Source: Adiantum capillus-veneris | Lineage: Eukaryota > Streptophyta > Polypodiopsida > Polypodiales > Pteridaceae | Reading direction: 5' to 3' | Assembly: GCA_014529385.2 (NCBI GenBank) | Contig: CM043971.1 | Coordinates: forward strand, 28,103,709 to 28,167,708 | Length of the DNA: 64,000 nt | In this document: positions 29,066-41,975 of the stretch, one piece after another | Numbering within the stretch: the first letter of the stretch is position 1 | Layout: each line of letters opens with the position of its first letter | Notes under the pieces: generated by a model | The model's input: the letters and a program-made list of their open reading frames with translations, nothing else | Told to the model about the DNA's origin: nothing | Database searches by the model: none | Made by a program: the position numbers and the translations under genes

Positions 29066-29406
29066 TGTGAGAACTTAGAGATTAACTTAAATGTGATTAA
29101 TATCACTATTAATTAATATGTCAAGACATAAGAGAGTGCAAGATAGAAATAGAGCAATGACAATAGATTGCACTTGAATGGAGAGTGAAGACCTTGTTAC
29201 AAATGAGGGCAGCTAATGGGATGTATATACAAGTTGAGGGAGTGAGGATTATCCATCACATGTGAATTATAGGTAGGTGGGAAAGGACACATGTTGAGAC
29301 TTACATAGGTAAAAGGGCTCCATGTGGGAATTAGGTGTAAGGACTTTGGGAATAGAGGTAGGTGGAAAGAAGTCCACACTTAATAAATTAATGAGTTACT
29401 TTTACA
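29066..29406 (-). repeat. 3' LTR of the host copia element
   Basis: On the plus strand it starts TGTGAGAAC and ends TTTTACA. It is 341 bp and matches 62613-62927 with scattered small deletions in the latter. Confidence 0.88.
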
Positions 29407-29409
29407 TCC

Positions 29410-31330
29410 CCCCTTAAGGGTGGACTTCTCGTTGTAACACATTGAGATTGATGAACAAAAAAGCTTTGTGACGTAGCCATGTTGTAGATACATGATATCC
29501 CCCCTCAATGAGAAGTTCATCCAGTAGGGATCAAACTAAAGTTATGAGATGAGGTGTGAGAGATGCATGCGATTGCTTGCAGAAGCATGTAATCCATTGT
29601 GCCAAGAAGAGGAATGTCATCCGATGTGCCTAAGATAGCCATGCCTTTAGAGGTTTTCCATATGTAGATATTGTAGTCTTGTTGTTGAGTGAAGCCGCGA
29701 GCGACAAGGCGTGCCTTGTAGCGATCAACTGAGCCGTTGGGGTGGTATTTCTTCTTTAACAGCCATTTGCAAGAGACAATGTTATGATTCTTAGGAGGTG
29801 GCACAAGCTCCCAAGTGTTAGCTTCTTTGAGGGCTTGGAGTTCATCCAATATGGCGGCATGCCACTCCTTGCTCTCGCTAGAAGCGAGGGCATCGAGAAC
29901 AGAGAGAGGAAGGGCATCTTCAAGAGGCTTTGGTGGATGTTCAAGAATCATTTCATCATTGAGGACAGCAGAGAAATTGGTGGCTTCATAGATCTCGCGA
30001 AGAGAGCGGGTGCAACCATGTGAGCTAGAGGAGGCTTGGTCCAAGTGTATAGCCGAAGTGTGTCGATGGCAAGGTGGCAGAAGTAGAGCTATGAGGCTCG
30101 ACTTCGTCGACATCTGCTCGGATGGGAGTAACTGGCAAGGTTTCGTGGCAGTTGCGGAAAAAAGATGGCAATTGTGAAGGTGAGACCGGTAGCGAAGGTG
30201 ATGGGATCTCACGAGGTGGAGCACCGAGTGTTTGCGGTGGGATGGAAGTAGCGGCAGTCGGGATGGACGGTGTTGGTGATGGTGTCAACTGTGAGGAGAT
30301 GGGTGCAAGAGGTGGTGCAGGAGTGTTGCCGATTGGTTGTGCATGAGAATGTGAGACACGGGGAGGTGGATGGGCGATGAGGAAAGGCCTTTTGATGGTT
30401 AAGGGAGGCTCAAGATTGTGCCTAGAAGGGTGGGAAATTTGCATGGGTGTGTGTGTGGGTGAGGCCGTCAACAAAGATTGAGGAGAAGATTTGCCTGAGA
30501 TGATGAATTCTTCATCGAAGACGACGGTGCAGGCAAAGATAAACTTGTGATGGTCTGGGATATAGAGGCGGTATGCCTTGATGCCAAAGCGATCACCATA
30601 GCCGACAAAAGTTGTGCGTTGAGCACGTGGTGATAGTTTTGATAAAGGTTGCGTCACAAGTGGGTATGCAATGCTTCCAAAGATGCGAATGTGGCCAAGA
30701 TGAGGTGGGTGACCGTGCCAGAGGGTGTAGGGTGTAGTAGTAGGATTGCGGGTGGATGGAATGCGGTTTTGAATGTAGCACGCAGTGGCGGTAGCTTCTT
30801 CCCAATAGGTGTCTGGGAGGCTAGCTTGAAGAAGCATGGCACGAGCAGCTTCAAATAGTGTGCGATTCTTGCGTTCGGCACGTCCATTTTGTTGTGGGTT
30901 TTCTTGTGTTTTTATGGATGATGCAGATGCATGTGCAGGTGTTGTGTTACCCAATGGATAAAGACGCCCAGTTTTGGGGACCAAAAGTGTGACATACTGA
31001 CCATCTTTGTTTTGTGCCGAAATGTGGCAACCTTCTCGCATGAATTTGATGATGATGCCATTGTCGGTTAGCTCACTGACAGAGATGAGATTTTTCTTGA
31101 GACCAGGGACATAATATACATGAGAAATAGTGGTTTGTAGGCCATTAGGTAGGTTAATGACAGCATCTCCATAGGCTTTGGTGAGCTGGATGCTATTATC
31201 ACCGAGGCATACTTCTAGAGGGTGTTCTAGATAAGTGATGTTGGATAGCCAGTGTAGGTGATATGTCATATGATGGGTGGCGCCCGTATCAAGTAGCCAG
31301 ATATTGGGTTATGAAGTAGCTATAGTGGTG
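29410..31330 (-). pseudogene. Copia pol remnant: protease, partial integrase, partial RT
   Basis: Reading leftwards: protease with the catalytic IWLLDTGATHHMT (about 31265-31305) preceded by an in-frame TAA (31309-31311); the GLKKNLISVSELTD segment; a jump from TPAHASASSIKTQ to NPQQNGRAERKNR that removes the pre-integrase zinc region and the first two integrase acids; then ATACYIQNRIPS and a long Pro/Ser-rich linker; a frame change near 30025-30224; and RT starting SKEWHAAILDELQALK, CKWLLKKKYHPNGS, YKARLVARGFTQ. After that a second deletion removes the YVDD region and RNase H. Confidence 0.85.
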
Positions 31331-31439
31331 GCATATAGTTGCAAAGGATAAGATGGGCTATCATAAGTAGATATGTCAGCATAATGAGCTTGACCATAAA
31401 TAAAAGGAGATGGTTGGCCATGGCGTGTCCCCCCTTGAG

Positions 31440-32173
31440 GGTAAGAAGGATATAGATTAGGGTGAGAGATAGAACGATTACCTTGATTGCGTGTTTGCCG
31501 ACAGTCCTTTGTAAGGTGTCCAAAGCGATGACAGTTGGCACATTTCTTTGAATTTTGGTGATTGTGGTGGCTTTGAAACTGCGACTTTCTTTCAAAATTA
31601 TTGTGTTGTCAAGGAGGGCCCGAATGTTGAGGCTTCTTGCCGTTGTAAGGGCGTGAGTTTCTTGTCATAGTGACAAGTGTTGTGGACTTCTGCGAGCTGC
31701 TAGTGTGGTCGCGAAGCATTTCCTCCTGATGGATCTTGGCTACAAGATTTTGTAGCTGCAAGTTAGCCGTAGTGGCTTGTGTAGTGATAAAGGCTCTCCA
31801 TGATGCAGGTAGAGAAGCCAATAAGAGCATACTTTGAAGCTCTTCAGGGATGGCAAGCCCTGAGATAAGTACTTCATCTAGAAGTATTTGCCACGTCTCC
31901 AAAAACTTGGAGGATGACTGACCCTCTTGCATGGTAGTGTTTACCAATTTCTTGATCAGGGAAACTTGGTAGACGAGGTCAGTGTGCTCATAGTTCTTCT
32001 CAAAGAACTTCCAAATGGCGCTAGCAGTAGTTAGCTTTTTCACCATTTGGACTTGCCGATCTTGGCAATGGAGAATGAGCTCCATCTTGGCACTATTGTT
32101 TCTACTATGCCAAGTATTATAGGTGTCGATGAAGTATGTTGAATCTTTGTCTTCGGGGTCTTCGGGGTGGTCA
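31440..32173 (-). pseudogene. Copia gag, C-terminal portion with zinc knuckle
   Basis: The minus-strand frame holds a UBN2-type Gag core (SAIWKFFEKNYEH, LPASWRAFITTQ), followed in another frame by a perfect CCHC knuckle, CANCHRFGHLTKDC (31501-31542). Gag forms the RNA-binding particle shell. The frame continues rightwards beyond 32173 only into the 30-kb element. The true N-terminal part lies at 62341-62520. Joining the two sides across GTCA restores a continuous Gag frame apart from existing lesions. Confidence 0.85.
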
Positions 32174-32189
32174 AAGACCATATTAGGTA
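32174..32189 (+). repeat. Left terminal inverted repeat
   Basis: AAGACCATATTAGGTA, the exact inverse of 62321-62336. It lies directly after the duplicated GTCA. Confidence 0.9.
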
Positions 32190-32437
32190 AAGTGGGAAAA
32201 TCCCAATTCCCAGGTTGGACAACTTTCAATATATCATGTATAAAATATAGAGATTTTGTCAAAAATTTGAGTTTTCTTAAGGTCTCATTCCACTTTATGC
32301 ACATACAATACACAATGAAAACAACTAAAATATCATGGTTTCAATCAATTGGATTATTAGGAGAGGAATATATTGCATCCATTATCGTTGTCTATGTTCT
32401 ATTGTCCTACCTACAACTTATCTCAACATGGAGAGCT

Positions 32438-34130
32438 TGGTTTCTAGGTCCACCACTTGTCCAAGTTAATGTAAAAGTGACTCAAGGTTCACAACTTGTG
32501 AAAGCAAGGATCCATTGAGGAATACAATCCACTTGGCTATTTTTCCTTAATTTATTGCATGTGACATTTAAGCAAGGTCCACTTCTAATCTATAACTTCT
32601 TAATTTGAGGCATGGGGCATACATAAAATATGTAGCATATGCTCTATTGCCTCATAGGAAGGTTGGTTTCAAGGTGCACTTATCCATGCTAGCCTATCTT
32701 GGAGAAATGATGGAGCTTGCTTCTCTCCTTGTTTCAATGGAGACTAGCTTGGACAAGTGGTGGACCTTTGCTTCTCTCTATGTTTCAATAGAGTTAGCTT
32801 GGACAAGTGGTGATCTTGGAACAAAACCCCCATGTAAAACATATCATGGGTATTCCAAGTGATTAGAAAGATTACCATTTAAGATATAACCTTATAGGTT
32901 GGACCACTAGATCTTGGCTTGGAGAAATGGTGGACCTTTGATTCTCTCCATGTTTCAATGGAGTCTATCTTGGAGAAATGGTGGAGCTTGCTTCTGTCCA
33001 TGTTTCAATGGAGCCTAGCTTGAACAGTTGGTGGACCTTTGCTTCTCTCTATGTTTCAATAGAGTTAGCTTAGACACGTGGTGGATCTTCAAAATAAATC
33101 AATTACTATCAATGTTGCCTAGCTTGGACAAGTGGTGGAGTGTTTCTCTACTCCATGTTTCAATGGATATTAGCTTGGACAAGTGTTGGACCTTAAAACA
33201 AAAACCCCATGTACAACATAGAATGGATTTTCTAGATTTCAATGGAGTCTAGCTTTAACAAATGGTGGAGCTTGTCTTCATCCATGTTTCAATGAAACTA
33301 GCTTGGACAAGTGGTGGACCTTGTAACAAACCCTCCCATGTACAACATATCATTGGTTTTCTAAGTGATGGGAAGGAATACCATTCAAGATATAAACTTA
33401 TAGCTTGGATAAGTAGTTGACTTTAAAACCAAATTCATCATAATACAATGAAATATAGGTCAGCCAATTCCTAAATCTTGAGACCAAACCTCCCATGCTA
33501 TTAGAGATAATATATTGGATAAGTGGTGGACCTTCTATTATTTTCCCATGCCTAGTTTAGACAACCGGTACACTTCGCAGCTATAAAGGTTGGACGAGTT
33601 GTGGAGCCTTGTTTCTATCCATGTTTTAATGGATCCTAGCTTGGACAAGTGGTGGACCTTGGAAAAAAGCTTCCATGTACAGCATATATGAGGTTTTCCA
33701 TGTTTTAATGGAACCTATCTTGGACAAATGGTGAAGCTTTCTTCTCTCCATGTTGATTTTGGAACTACCTTAGACAAGTGGTGGAGCTTTTCTTTTCTAC
33801 TCTTCATAATACAATGAAGTATATGTTGGTTACATGGTGAATCTTAAGGCCAAACCTCCCATTTTACTAGAGATGATAGGTTGGACAAGTGGATCAACCT
33901 TCTATCATTTCTCCATGACTATATTGGACAATTAGTAGACATAACATCTCTCTATGTTGTCTAGAGATGAGCTTGGACAAGTGATGGACCCTGCTTCTCT
34001 CTTCCCTTGGTTTACTAGTTTGAAGACTCAGTATATATACTTTCTTAGATCTAGCTTGAACAAGTGGTGGACCTTGCATCCAGTATATGAAAAAATAACA
34101 TAGGAATCTTGGTTTGAAGGTCAAGCAATT
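32438..34130. repeat. Outer left part of the 22-bp motif array
   Basis: A single motif copy in plus orientation (32441-32464) is followed from about 32745 by many copies in the opposite orientation (core TAGCTTGGACAAGTGGTGGA). They are interleaved with segments like CCATGTTTCAATGGAGCCTA. Spacing is less regular than further right. No gene was found. Confidence 0.85.
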
Positions 34131-34589
34131 AGGTTCCAAATGCACATAATAATATATTTTCCACCCATATTAAAAGAAAGTTAAATATGTTATTACCAAA
34201 TTGACAAAGGTAACGTCCAAGAATTATATCTTTCCATCTTGTCAGATCTAAATCTTCATCAAGGCGACATGCATGTATACATCAACTTTCAAGTCATTCA
34301 AGAATAGATGCACTTAGATTCCATAGTTTTGTTTTCAAAGTCTTTTAGGTTCTAAAACTCTTTCACATAAAGTATGTAATGACAAAATTCTTGAAGCAAA
34401 CATTTGTGCCCAAGAAAAAGATCCCTCTCACATATTTAAAGTCCATGAATTCTCTGATCCACACTTACAAGTTTTATTTTGACATCAAACATCAATTCTT
34501 TCATAGTTCCAAATAAATGCAACCTCGATAGGAATTGACAAAAAATGAATTTCTTTTACTATATGACCCAACATAGGCCCCAATCAAAT

Positions 34590-34705
34590 AAAAAATGAGT
34601 CCCCAAAAATTTGGGTGCACTCTAGCAATACATCAGAGTCCCCTTACAATAGGATGCACTCCAATAGTACATTGAAGTCCCCTTAGAGTAGGGTGCACTC
34701 CATTC
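34590..34705. repeat. Short tandem repeat next to the HAD exon
   Basis: About two to three copies of a 50-60-bp unit containing GTCCCCTTA and GGTGCACTCCA lie just downstream of the phosphatase exon. Unit boundaries are approximate. Confidence 0.6.
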
Positions 34706-34819
34706 AAGTGTTCATAAAATTGACACACCTTTTTTTTTTAAAAAAAAGACTATATCAAATTATACAAATGTTGAAAGATACACACTAGAATAAAAAAAGC
34801 ATCTTATAGCCATATTTAT

Positions 34820-35595
34820 TCAATGCTTTCGTGTTGACAAGTACACACCAAGGACATAATTTGTCTCAGAATCACTATACTGATTTACAATTGTGTTGTA
34901 TGTATAGACTCTCTTATCTCTTGCATACAACCATCCTACCAACCATGGAATTATGGTTCTCTGCAAGAAGTTTTGAAGTTGCTCGGAAGTTTGCCTCCAC
35001 ATCTTTGGAAATATAAGATATGTCCCTGGCATGTTCCACATCACCCTATATGGAGTGTCATCAAAAATTAAGGTATTGTTTGCATCCAAATCCTCAAATA
35101 TCTTCCAAATATCACTCAGATTTTTGTGATAAACCCTTGTAAATCCTAACATGATATTTGGATTTTGGCAATTTTTGTTACTCATAAACACCTTGAACTT
35201 GGTATACTGCTCAGGAAAACACTTTTGTGTGATGCGTTGCACCCTTGTTAAGTTATAGCAACTCCATATCCATAGCTCAAAGTATTCAGCACAAAAATCC
35301 AAAAAACTTTGTGCGTCTGGTCGCACCACATGATAAACTTCATCTTTGTCCTCCACAAGTCGCATGTGTTGAGCCCAAGATGGCATAGAATCTCCATGTT
35401 TCATTTCAACTGTCTTGAGAAGTAACCCCTCTAGATCCAAGATAAGTACTCTTTTGATGTCCTTGAAAGCAAGTGGTAGGTGATAAGGAGGTGATTCATT
35501 CCTTGGACAAGGTCTTGGAGGAGGTTGGATGGGTAATTCAATAGTTTTCTTCAATTTATGCCAGCATATAGCCAATCCATTTTTCTGTAATGGTT
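34820..35595 (-). CDS. FCP1/NIF-type HAD domain terminal exon (exon cassette 3)
   Basis: The exon encodes 257 residues plus the stop and starts at a splice acceptor (TTAATTTCAG before 35595), with no credible ATG at the front. HAD motifs are in order: VLILDLEGLLLKT near residue 52, with the nucleophile Asp present but the usual second Asp replaced by Glu; IWSCYN near residue 110; and LIFDDTPYR near residue 176. This is the FCP1/NIF (CTD-phosphatase-like) fold. Plants have related proteins with D-x-N-G-L-L, so capture from the host genome is plausible. The stop overlaps a polyadenylation signal (TGAATAAA), marking a transcript end. The acceptor is phase 1, like the other two cassettes. It could be a separate gene with unseen 5' exons. 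Confidence 0.7.
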
Positions 35596-35829
35596 CTGAA
35601 ATTAAAGAACAAGAACACTTAATGCAAACACAACAATAGACATGAGTTTTACATTGTCTACCCTAAGGTTTTATTAGATACCAAAATCCATCTATGATCT
35701 ACTCATTAATAGAAAGAAAGTCAAATTAAAATCCTGACTCTTTTTTATGCTACACTCTCTCTTAGTCTCAATACCATGGAGTTCAACTAGACTTAAGTCA
35801 ACTAATAACTACTACTTGTTGTTAAAGGT

Positions 35830-38800
35830 ATGCTTGAAGTGTATAAGGCTTAACCAATGCTCTAGTGTAGAATGGGTATTTAGGTCTCAAGGTCTACCAC
35901 TTATCCAAGCAAAGATCCATTTAGATATGGAAACCCAATTTTTCTTAATATAATGATATAGAGTGGACAAGTGGTGAATCCTGAGACCAAGCCACTCATG
36001 CTACTAGGGATAATAGGTTGGACAAGTGGTGGACCTTGAATGTAAACCCCCCATGTACAAAGTATCAGGGGTTTTGGGTATTTCAATGGACTCTAGCATC
36101 TTGGAAACATGGTGGAGCTTACTTCTCTCCATGTTTCAATGGAGTCTATCTTGGATAAATGGTGGAGCATCATTCTCTCCATGTTTCAATGGAGCCTACC
36201 TTGGACAAGTGGTGCACGTTTGTTTCTCTCTATGTTTGAACAGATTTAGCTTGGACAAGTGGTGGACCTTGGAACAAAATCCCCATGTAAAACATATCAT
36301 GGACATTACAAGTGGTGAGAAAAAATACCATTCAATATATAACCTTATAGGTTGGAAAAGTGGTGGACCTTAACACCCAATTATTATTAATATAATGACA
36401 TAGAGTGGACAAGTGGTGAATCTTGCGACCAAACCTACTAGGAAAAGTACGTTGGACAAGTGGTGGACCTTGAATGCAAACCCCCCATGTACAAAATATT
36501 ACTCATGCTACTAGGAATAATTTGGTATTAAGGTCCATGTTTCAATGGAGCCTAGCTTGGAAAAGTGGTGGACCTTTGTTTCTCTCTATGTTTCAATAGA
36601 ATTTGCTTGGACAAGTGGTGAACCTTGGAACAAAACCCCCATGTAAAGCATGTCATGGGCATTACAAGTGGTGAGAAAAAATACCATTCAAGGTATAACC
36701 TTATAGGCTGGACAAGTGGTGGACCTTAGCACCCAATTCCTCTTATTATAATGACATATAGTGGAAAAGTGGTGAATTGTGAGACCAAACCTACTAGGGA
36801 TAATAGGTTGGAGAAATGGTTGACCTTGAATGTAAATCACCCATGTACAAAATATCATGGGTTTTGCGTATTTCAATGGAGCCTAGCATCTTGGAGACAT
36901 GGTGGAACTTACTTCTCTCCATGTTTTAATGGAGCCTATCTAGGAGAAATGGTGGAGGTTCCTTCTCTCCATGTTTCAATGGAGCCTAGCTTGGACAAGT
37001 CGTGGACCTTTGTTTCTCTCTATGTTTGAATATGGTTAGCTTGGACAAGTGGTGGATCTTGGAATGAAACTCCCATGTAAAACATATCATGGGCATTTCA
37101 AGTGGCGAGAAAGGATACCATTTAAGATATAACCTTATAGGTTGGACAAGTGGTGGACCTTAACACAATATAATGACATAGAGTGTACAAGTGGTGAATC
37201 TTGAAACCAAACCACTCATGCTACTAGGGATAATAGGTTAAACAAGTGGTGGGCCTTGAAATAAAACCCCCTAGAGTGTTTCAATGGAGCCTAGCTTGGA
37301 AACATGGTAAAGCTTGCTTCTCTCCATGTTTCAATGCAGCCTATCTTGGATAAATGGTGCAGCATCATTCTCTCCATGTTTCAATGGAGCCTAGCTTGGA
37401 CAAGTGGTGGACCTTTGTTTCTCTCTATGTTTAATAGAGTTATCTTGGAAAAGTGGTGGACCTTGGAACAAAAACCCCATGTAAAACATATCATGGGCAT
37501 TACAAGTGGTGAGAAAAAATACCATTCAATATATAACCTTATAGGTTGGACAAGTGGTGGACCTTAACACCCAATTATTCTTAATATAATGACATAGAGT
37601 GGATAAGTGGTGAAATTGGGACCAAACCTACTAGGGAAATAGGTTGGACAAGTGGTGGACCTTGAATGTAAACGCCCCATGTACAAAATATCACTCATGC
37701 TACTAGAAATAATTTGGTATTAAGGTCCATGTTTCAATGCAGCCTAGCTTGGAAAAGTGGTGGACCTTTGTTTCTCTCTATGTTTCAATAGATTTATCTT
37801 GGACAAGTGGTGTACCTTGGAACAAAACCCCCATGTAAATCATGTCATGGGCATTACAAGTGGTGAGAAAAAATACCATTCAAGCTATAACATTATAGGT
37901 TGGACAAGTGGTGGACCTTAACACCTAATTCCTCTTAATATAATGACATAGAGTGGACAAGTGGTGAATCATGAGACCAAACCTACTAGGGATAATAGGT
38001 TGGACAAGTGGTGAACCTTGAATGTAAACCCCCCATGTACAAAAAATTATGGGTATTGGGTATTTCAATGGAGCCTAGCAACTTGGAGACATGGTGGAGC
38101 TTATTTCTCTCCATGTTTCAATGGAGCCTATCTAGGAGAAACAGTGGAGGTTCCTTCTCTCCATGTTTCAATGAGCCTAGCTTGGACAAGTGGTGGACCT
38201 TTCTTTCTCTATATGTTTTAATAGAGTTAGCTTGGACAAGTGGTGGACCTTGGAATGAAACCCCCATGTAAAACATATCATGGGCATTTCAAGTGGTGAG
38301 AAAGGATACTATTTAAAATATAACCTTATAGGCTGGACAAGTGGTGGACTTTAACACATATTTCTTCTTAATATAATGACATAGAGTGTACAAGTGGTGA
38401 ATCTTGAGACCAAACCACTCTTGCTACTAGGGATAATAGGTTGGACAAGTGGTGGACCTTGAATGTAAACCCCTCATGTACAAAATTATGGGTTTAGGGT
38501 ATTTCAATGGAGCCTAGCTTGGAGACATGGTGGAGATTGCTTCTCTCAATGTTTCAATGGAACCTATCTTGGAGAAATGGTGGATCATCCTTCTCTCCAT
38601 GTTTCAATGGAGCCTATCTTGGACAAGTGGTGGACCTTTGCTTCTCTCTATGTTTTAATGGAGTTAGCTTGGACAAGTGGTGGGTCTTGGAACAAAACCC
38701 CTTTGTAAAACATAGCATGGACATTACAAGTGATGAGGAAAAATATCATTCAAGATATAACCTTATAGGTTGGAAAAGTGGTGATGGACCTTGACAAGTG

Positions 38801-39800
38801 GTGAAGGATACCATTTAAGATATACCCTTATAGGTTGGACAAGTGGTGGACCTTAACACCCAGTTATTCTTAATATAATGACATAGAGTGGATAAGTGGT
38901 GAATCTTAAGACCAAATCACTCATGCTACTAGGTATAATACGTTAGAGAAGTGGTAGACCTTGAATGTAAACACCCCATGTACAAAATATCATGGTTTTA
39001 GGGTGTTTCAATGGAGCCTAGAATCTCGGAGACATGGTAGATCTTGATTCTTTCCATGTTTGAATGGCACCTATCTTGGAAAAATGATGGAGGTTACTTC
39101 TCTCCATACTTCAACGGAGCCTAGCTTTGACAAGTGGTGAACCTTTGCTTCTCTCTATGTTTGAATAGAGTTAGCTTGGACAAGTGGTGGACCTTTGCTT
39201 CTCTCTATGTTTGAATAGAGTTAGCTTGGACAAGTGGTGGACCTTGGAATGAAACCCCCGTGTAAAACATATCATGGGCATTTCAAGTGGTGAGAAAGGA
39301 TACCATTTAAGATATAACCTTATAGGTTGGACAAGTGGTGGACCTTAATACATAGTTCTTCTTAATATAATGACATAGAGTGTACAAGTGGTGTATCTTG
39401 AGACCAAACCACTCGTGCTACTAGGGATCCTAGCTTGGACAAGTGGTGGACCTTGGAAAAAAGTCCCCCTGTACAACATAGATGAGTTTTTTCATGTTTT
39501 AATGGAAGAGAGATTCGACAAATGGTGGAGCTTGCTTATCTCCATGTGGATTTTAGAACTAGCTTGGACAAGTGGTGGAGCTTTGCTTTTTTACTCTTCA
39601 TAATACAATGATGTATAGGTTGGTTACATGGTGAATCTTAAGGCCAAACCTCCCATCTTACTAGAGATGATAGGTTGGACAAGTGGTCAACCTTCTATCA
39701 TTTCTCCATGCCTATAATTAGACAATTAGTAGAACTAGCATCTTTCTATGTTGTCTAGAGCTGAGCTTGGACAAGTAGTGGACCTTGCTACTCTCTTCCC
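35830..39800 (-). repeat. Left subterminal array of the 22-bp motif (inverted orientation)
   Basis: Dense copies of TTGGACAAGTGGTGGACCTT are set in a larger unit. The unit also includes CCATGTAAAACATATCATGG, AACCTTATAGGTTGGAC and TAATATAATGACATAGAG segments. The larger unit repeats about every 350-440 bp. It is the reverse complement of the array at 48480-54300. There is no coding sequence. Confidence 0.92.
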
Positions 39801-40574
39801 TTGGATTATTAGTTTGAAGACTCATTATATATACTTGCTTAGATCTATATAATTACTCATTAGTTAGGTTACAAGTGGGTATGTAATTTGTTAGCCTCAA
39901 GGGACTTTGAATATTGAATAGTAAGAAAGTCAAGTGCTGGTTTGAAGATCTTTTGCTTATCTAAACTAGACTCTAACTCAATAATAAGTTTCATAAGTTC
40001 CACGAATTGTCCTATCTAGGCTCCAAAAGAGTCTTAATTGGTTTGTGCTAGATTATAACTTCCTTGATGGGGTAGAATCCTAGAAAAATGAGGCACTATA
40101 AGTTTTACCTTAGCTCAAATGGATTTTTCACTTAAACTCGACTGCAATTTGGCTATCTAGTCTTTGTCTCGATGGAGTTTAACACTAGATACATAGTAGT
40201 GATATTTAAGCTTCATGTCTCTTCACTTGATCGAGATATGAGACCATACTTTCAAGGTCACCACTTGTCTTACCTAAAGACCAATGTGAGACATGGGAGC
40301 AAGAAAGCCATCCGATATTGTTTTAAGGACTATTACATAGGCAATCAATAACTTAAGTAAAGCAAAAAGACTTGGATCTTTCACAATTAATAACTTAAGT
40401 AAAGCCAAAAAGACTTGGATCTTTGACAGTTTTTTTCAAACTAAAAAAGCACAATCTCATGCTAACAAAACTATAAATCACAATTGAAAGGTTTGAACAA
40501 GAAAAAGATCAACAATCTTAATAAGAAGGATACTTTTCATTTCATTTGATGATTACAAACTAAAATAAAGTCTC
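39801..40574. other. Non-repetitive spacer
   Basis: AT-rich sequence with one direct repeat of about 45 bp (AATAACTTAAGTAAAGC units near 40346 and 40388). Weak traces of the motif occur near 40257. No gene was found. Confidence 0.55.
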
Positions 40575-40682
40575 TCAAGAAATTGATAAACAAAAAATGT
40601 AGGTGACTGCTTCATTATTTTGAGCAAAAATATCAAAATCTCTATTGATTGAGCTCCATCTAGTAGTATCCTTTGTAAGATC
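40575..40682 (-). other. Probable 3' untranslated exon of the SAP-HAD cassette
   Basis: A strong acceptor (CCTTCTTGCAG before 40682) pairs with a donor, AAG then GTACTA, at 40776/40775, giving a 93-bp intron. The donor lies one base after the stop codon, so this exon would be untranslated. The end of the exon is not defined. Confidence 0.5.
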
Positions 40683-40776
40683 CTGCAAGAAGGAATAAAA
40701 AGAAAGATTTGTTAGATACCATGCACATGAGTGTTCAAGCATGTGTATCAAGAATATATGACATGTCACTAGTACC

Positions 40777-41975
40777 TTAGGGTTGCTTTCTATCCAGCCT
40801 TAGAAGATTGTTCTCAGCTTTCACCTTATTTATATAAGCCTTTGCTGTGGTTGCCTTCAAAACTCCTTTTGTGTTACAACCCAATTGCCTAGCTAAAGTG
40901 GTCAATTGTGACGCCTTCATGCTTTCAATGGGTGTACGCTCCTTTGCCAAGATCTCTTGTATTTGGGCTCTTCTCATTTCATTGCGGTGGCTTGTGTCAC
41001 TTGCATCTTCAATGATAGTTTCATCTCTGTCACCTTTTGCAGGTGGTATTCTTCTTGTAAAGAACACCTTAGCTGACCAAACATCATTTTTCTGCTTCCA
41101 ATACTCCATGATTTGTTTGTATTCACTATCATTTGTCACTATAGGTTGTCCATAACGATTAGAAGCAATTAAATCACGCACATCCCTTCTCTCATCAAGC
41201 TGAATCAAGTATGGCAGTAGCTCCTCCAAGAGCATATTGTCAACCATCTTCTCAGCATCAAATTGTGGTGGAAAAATGCAATTGTTTGCTGGTGAAATAC
41301 ATCCCTTGTAAGGAGAGTCATCAATAAGCACTGTTCTTTGTGGATCACATTCAAACCCCATGGCAATTTTGGCTAGAGGCTTGAACATTGCCTCAACGTT
41401 TGGATTGTCGGGTCTAAACAATTTTTGAGTTTGAGCGGTGTAGCAAACATCTTGCGACCAAATTGCAAAGAAAGGCAATGTATCCTCAGCTAAGTTGTTT
41501 AGTGCTGCAAGGATTTGATACACATTATTCCTAGTAGCTGTCGACCAAATTGCAACATTAAACCTTTGTAAAATAGTCTTCAAGAATTGGATGCAACCTG
41601 GCCTGAGTATAATATATCTTTTTGAATCCATTTGCACTGAGTTGTGGTGTGAGGATGGTTGAGGGGAACGTTTCAACAATAGACCATTTAAATCCAATAT
41701 AATTGTAAGCATGGATTTCTCAACATCTACGCTACATGACGTAGTACCAATTGGCAATAGCTCGTGAGTGGACTTTTCAGTCTCTTTTGATGTATGTTGC
41801 ATTTTTGAAGCATCGATTTCTTGGTTCTCATTATTGGAAGCTTGCTCAAGTTGCACAACACTAGACTCTAGTATAGAAATATCATCCATCTTGGGCACTT
41901 TAGAAACCATAGAATCTATGGATTCTATAGTTGTTGACTGAACCATAGGAGCATTATCCATCCCAGTTTGTGAAT
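40777..41975 (-). CDS. FCP1/NIF-type HAD domain with SAP-like tail, terminal exon (exon cassette 2)
   Basis: The exon has 398 codons plus the stop, opened by an acceptor (TTTTCTTAG before 41975). An acidic, low-complexity leader of about 90 residues precedes the HAD core. The core has TIILDLNGLLLKRS (first Asp kept, second Asp replaced by Asn), AIWSTATRNN, and VLIDDSPYKG. A basic C-terminus with LTTLARQLGCNTKG and TAKAYINKV resembles a SAP DNA-binding helix pair. Such proteins dephosphorylate phosphoserine/threonine, for example of RNA polymerase II tails, but the altered DxDx box makes activity uncertain. The frame is intact over 1.2 kb, implying recent selection or youth. The acceptor is phase 1, matching the methyltransferase donor at 45763. 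Confidence 0.75.

Noticed and set aside
28514-29106. Host gene exons flanking the copia insertion
   Set aside because: The frames are short, overlap on both strands, and one runs into the LTR; no family recognised.
36026-39603. Series of 60-115-codon frames rich in WTSGGP and FSPCFNG
   Set aside because: They are translations of the 22-bp motif array, with no independent start, length or domain; the same frames recur in each unit on both strands (also 48652-54121).
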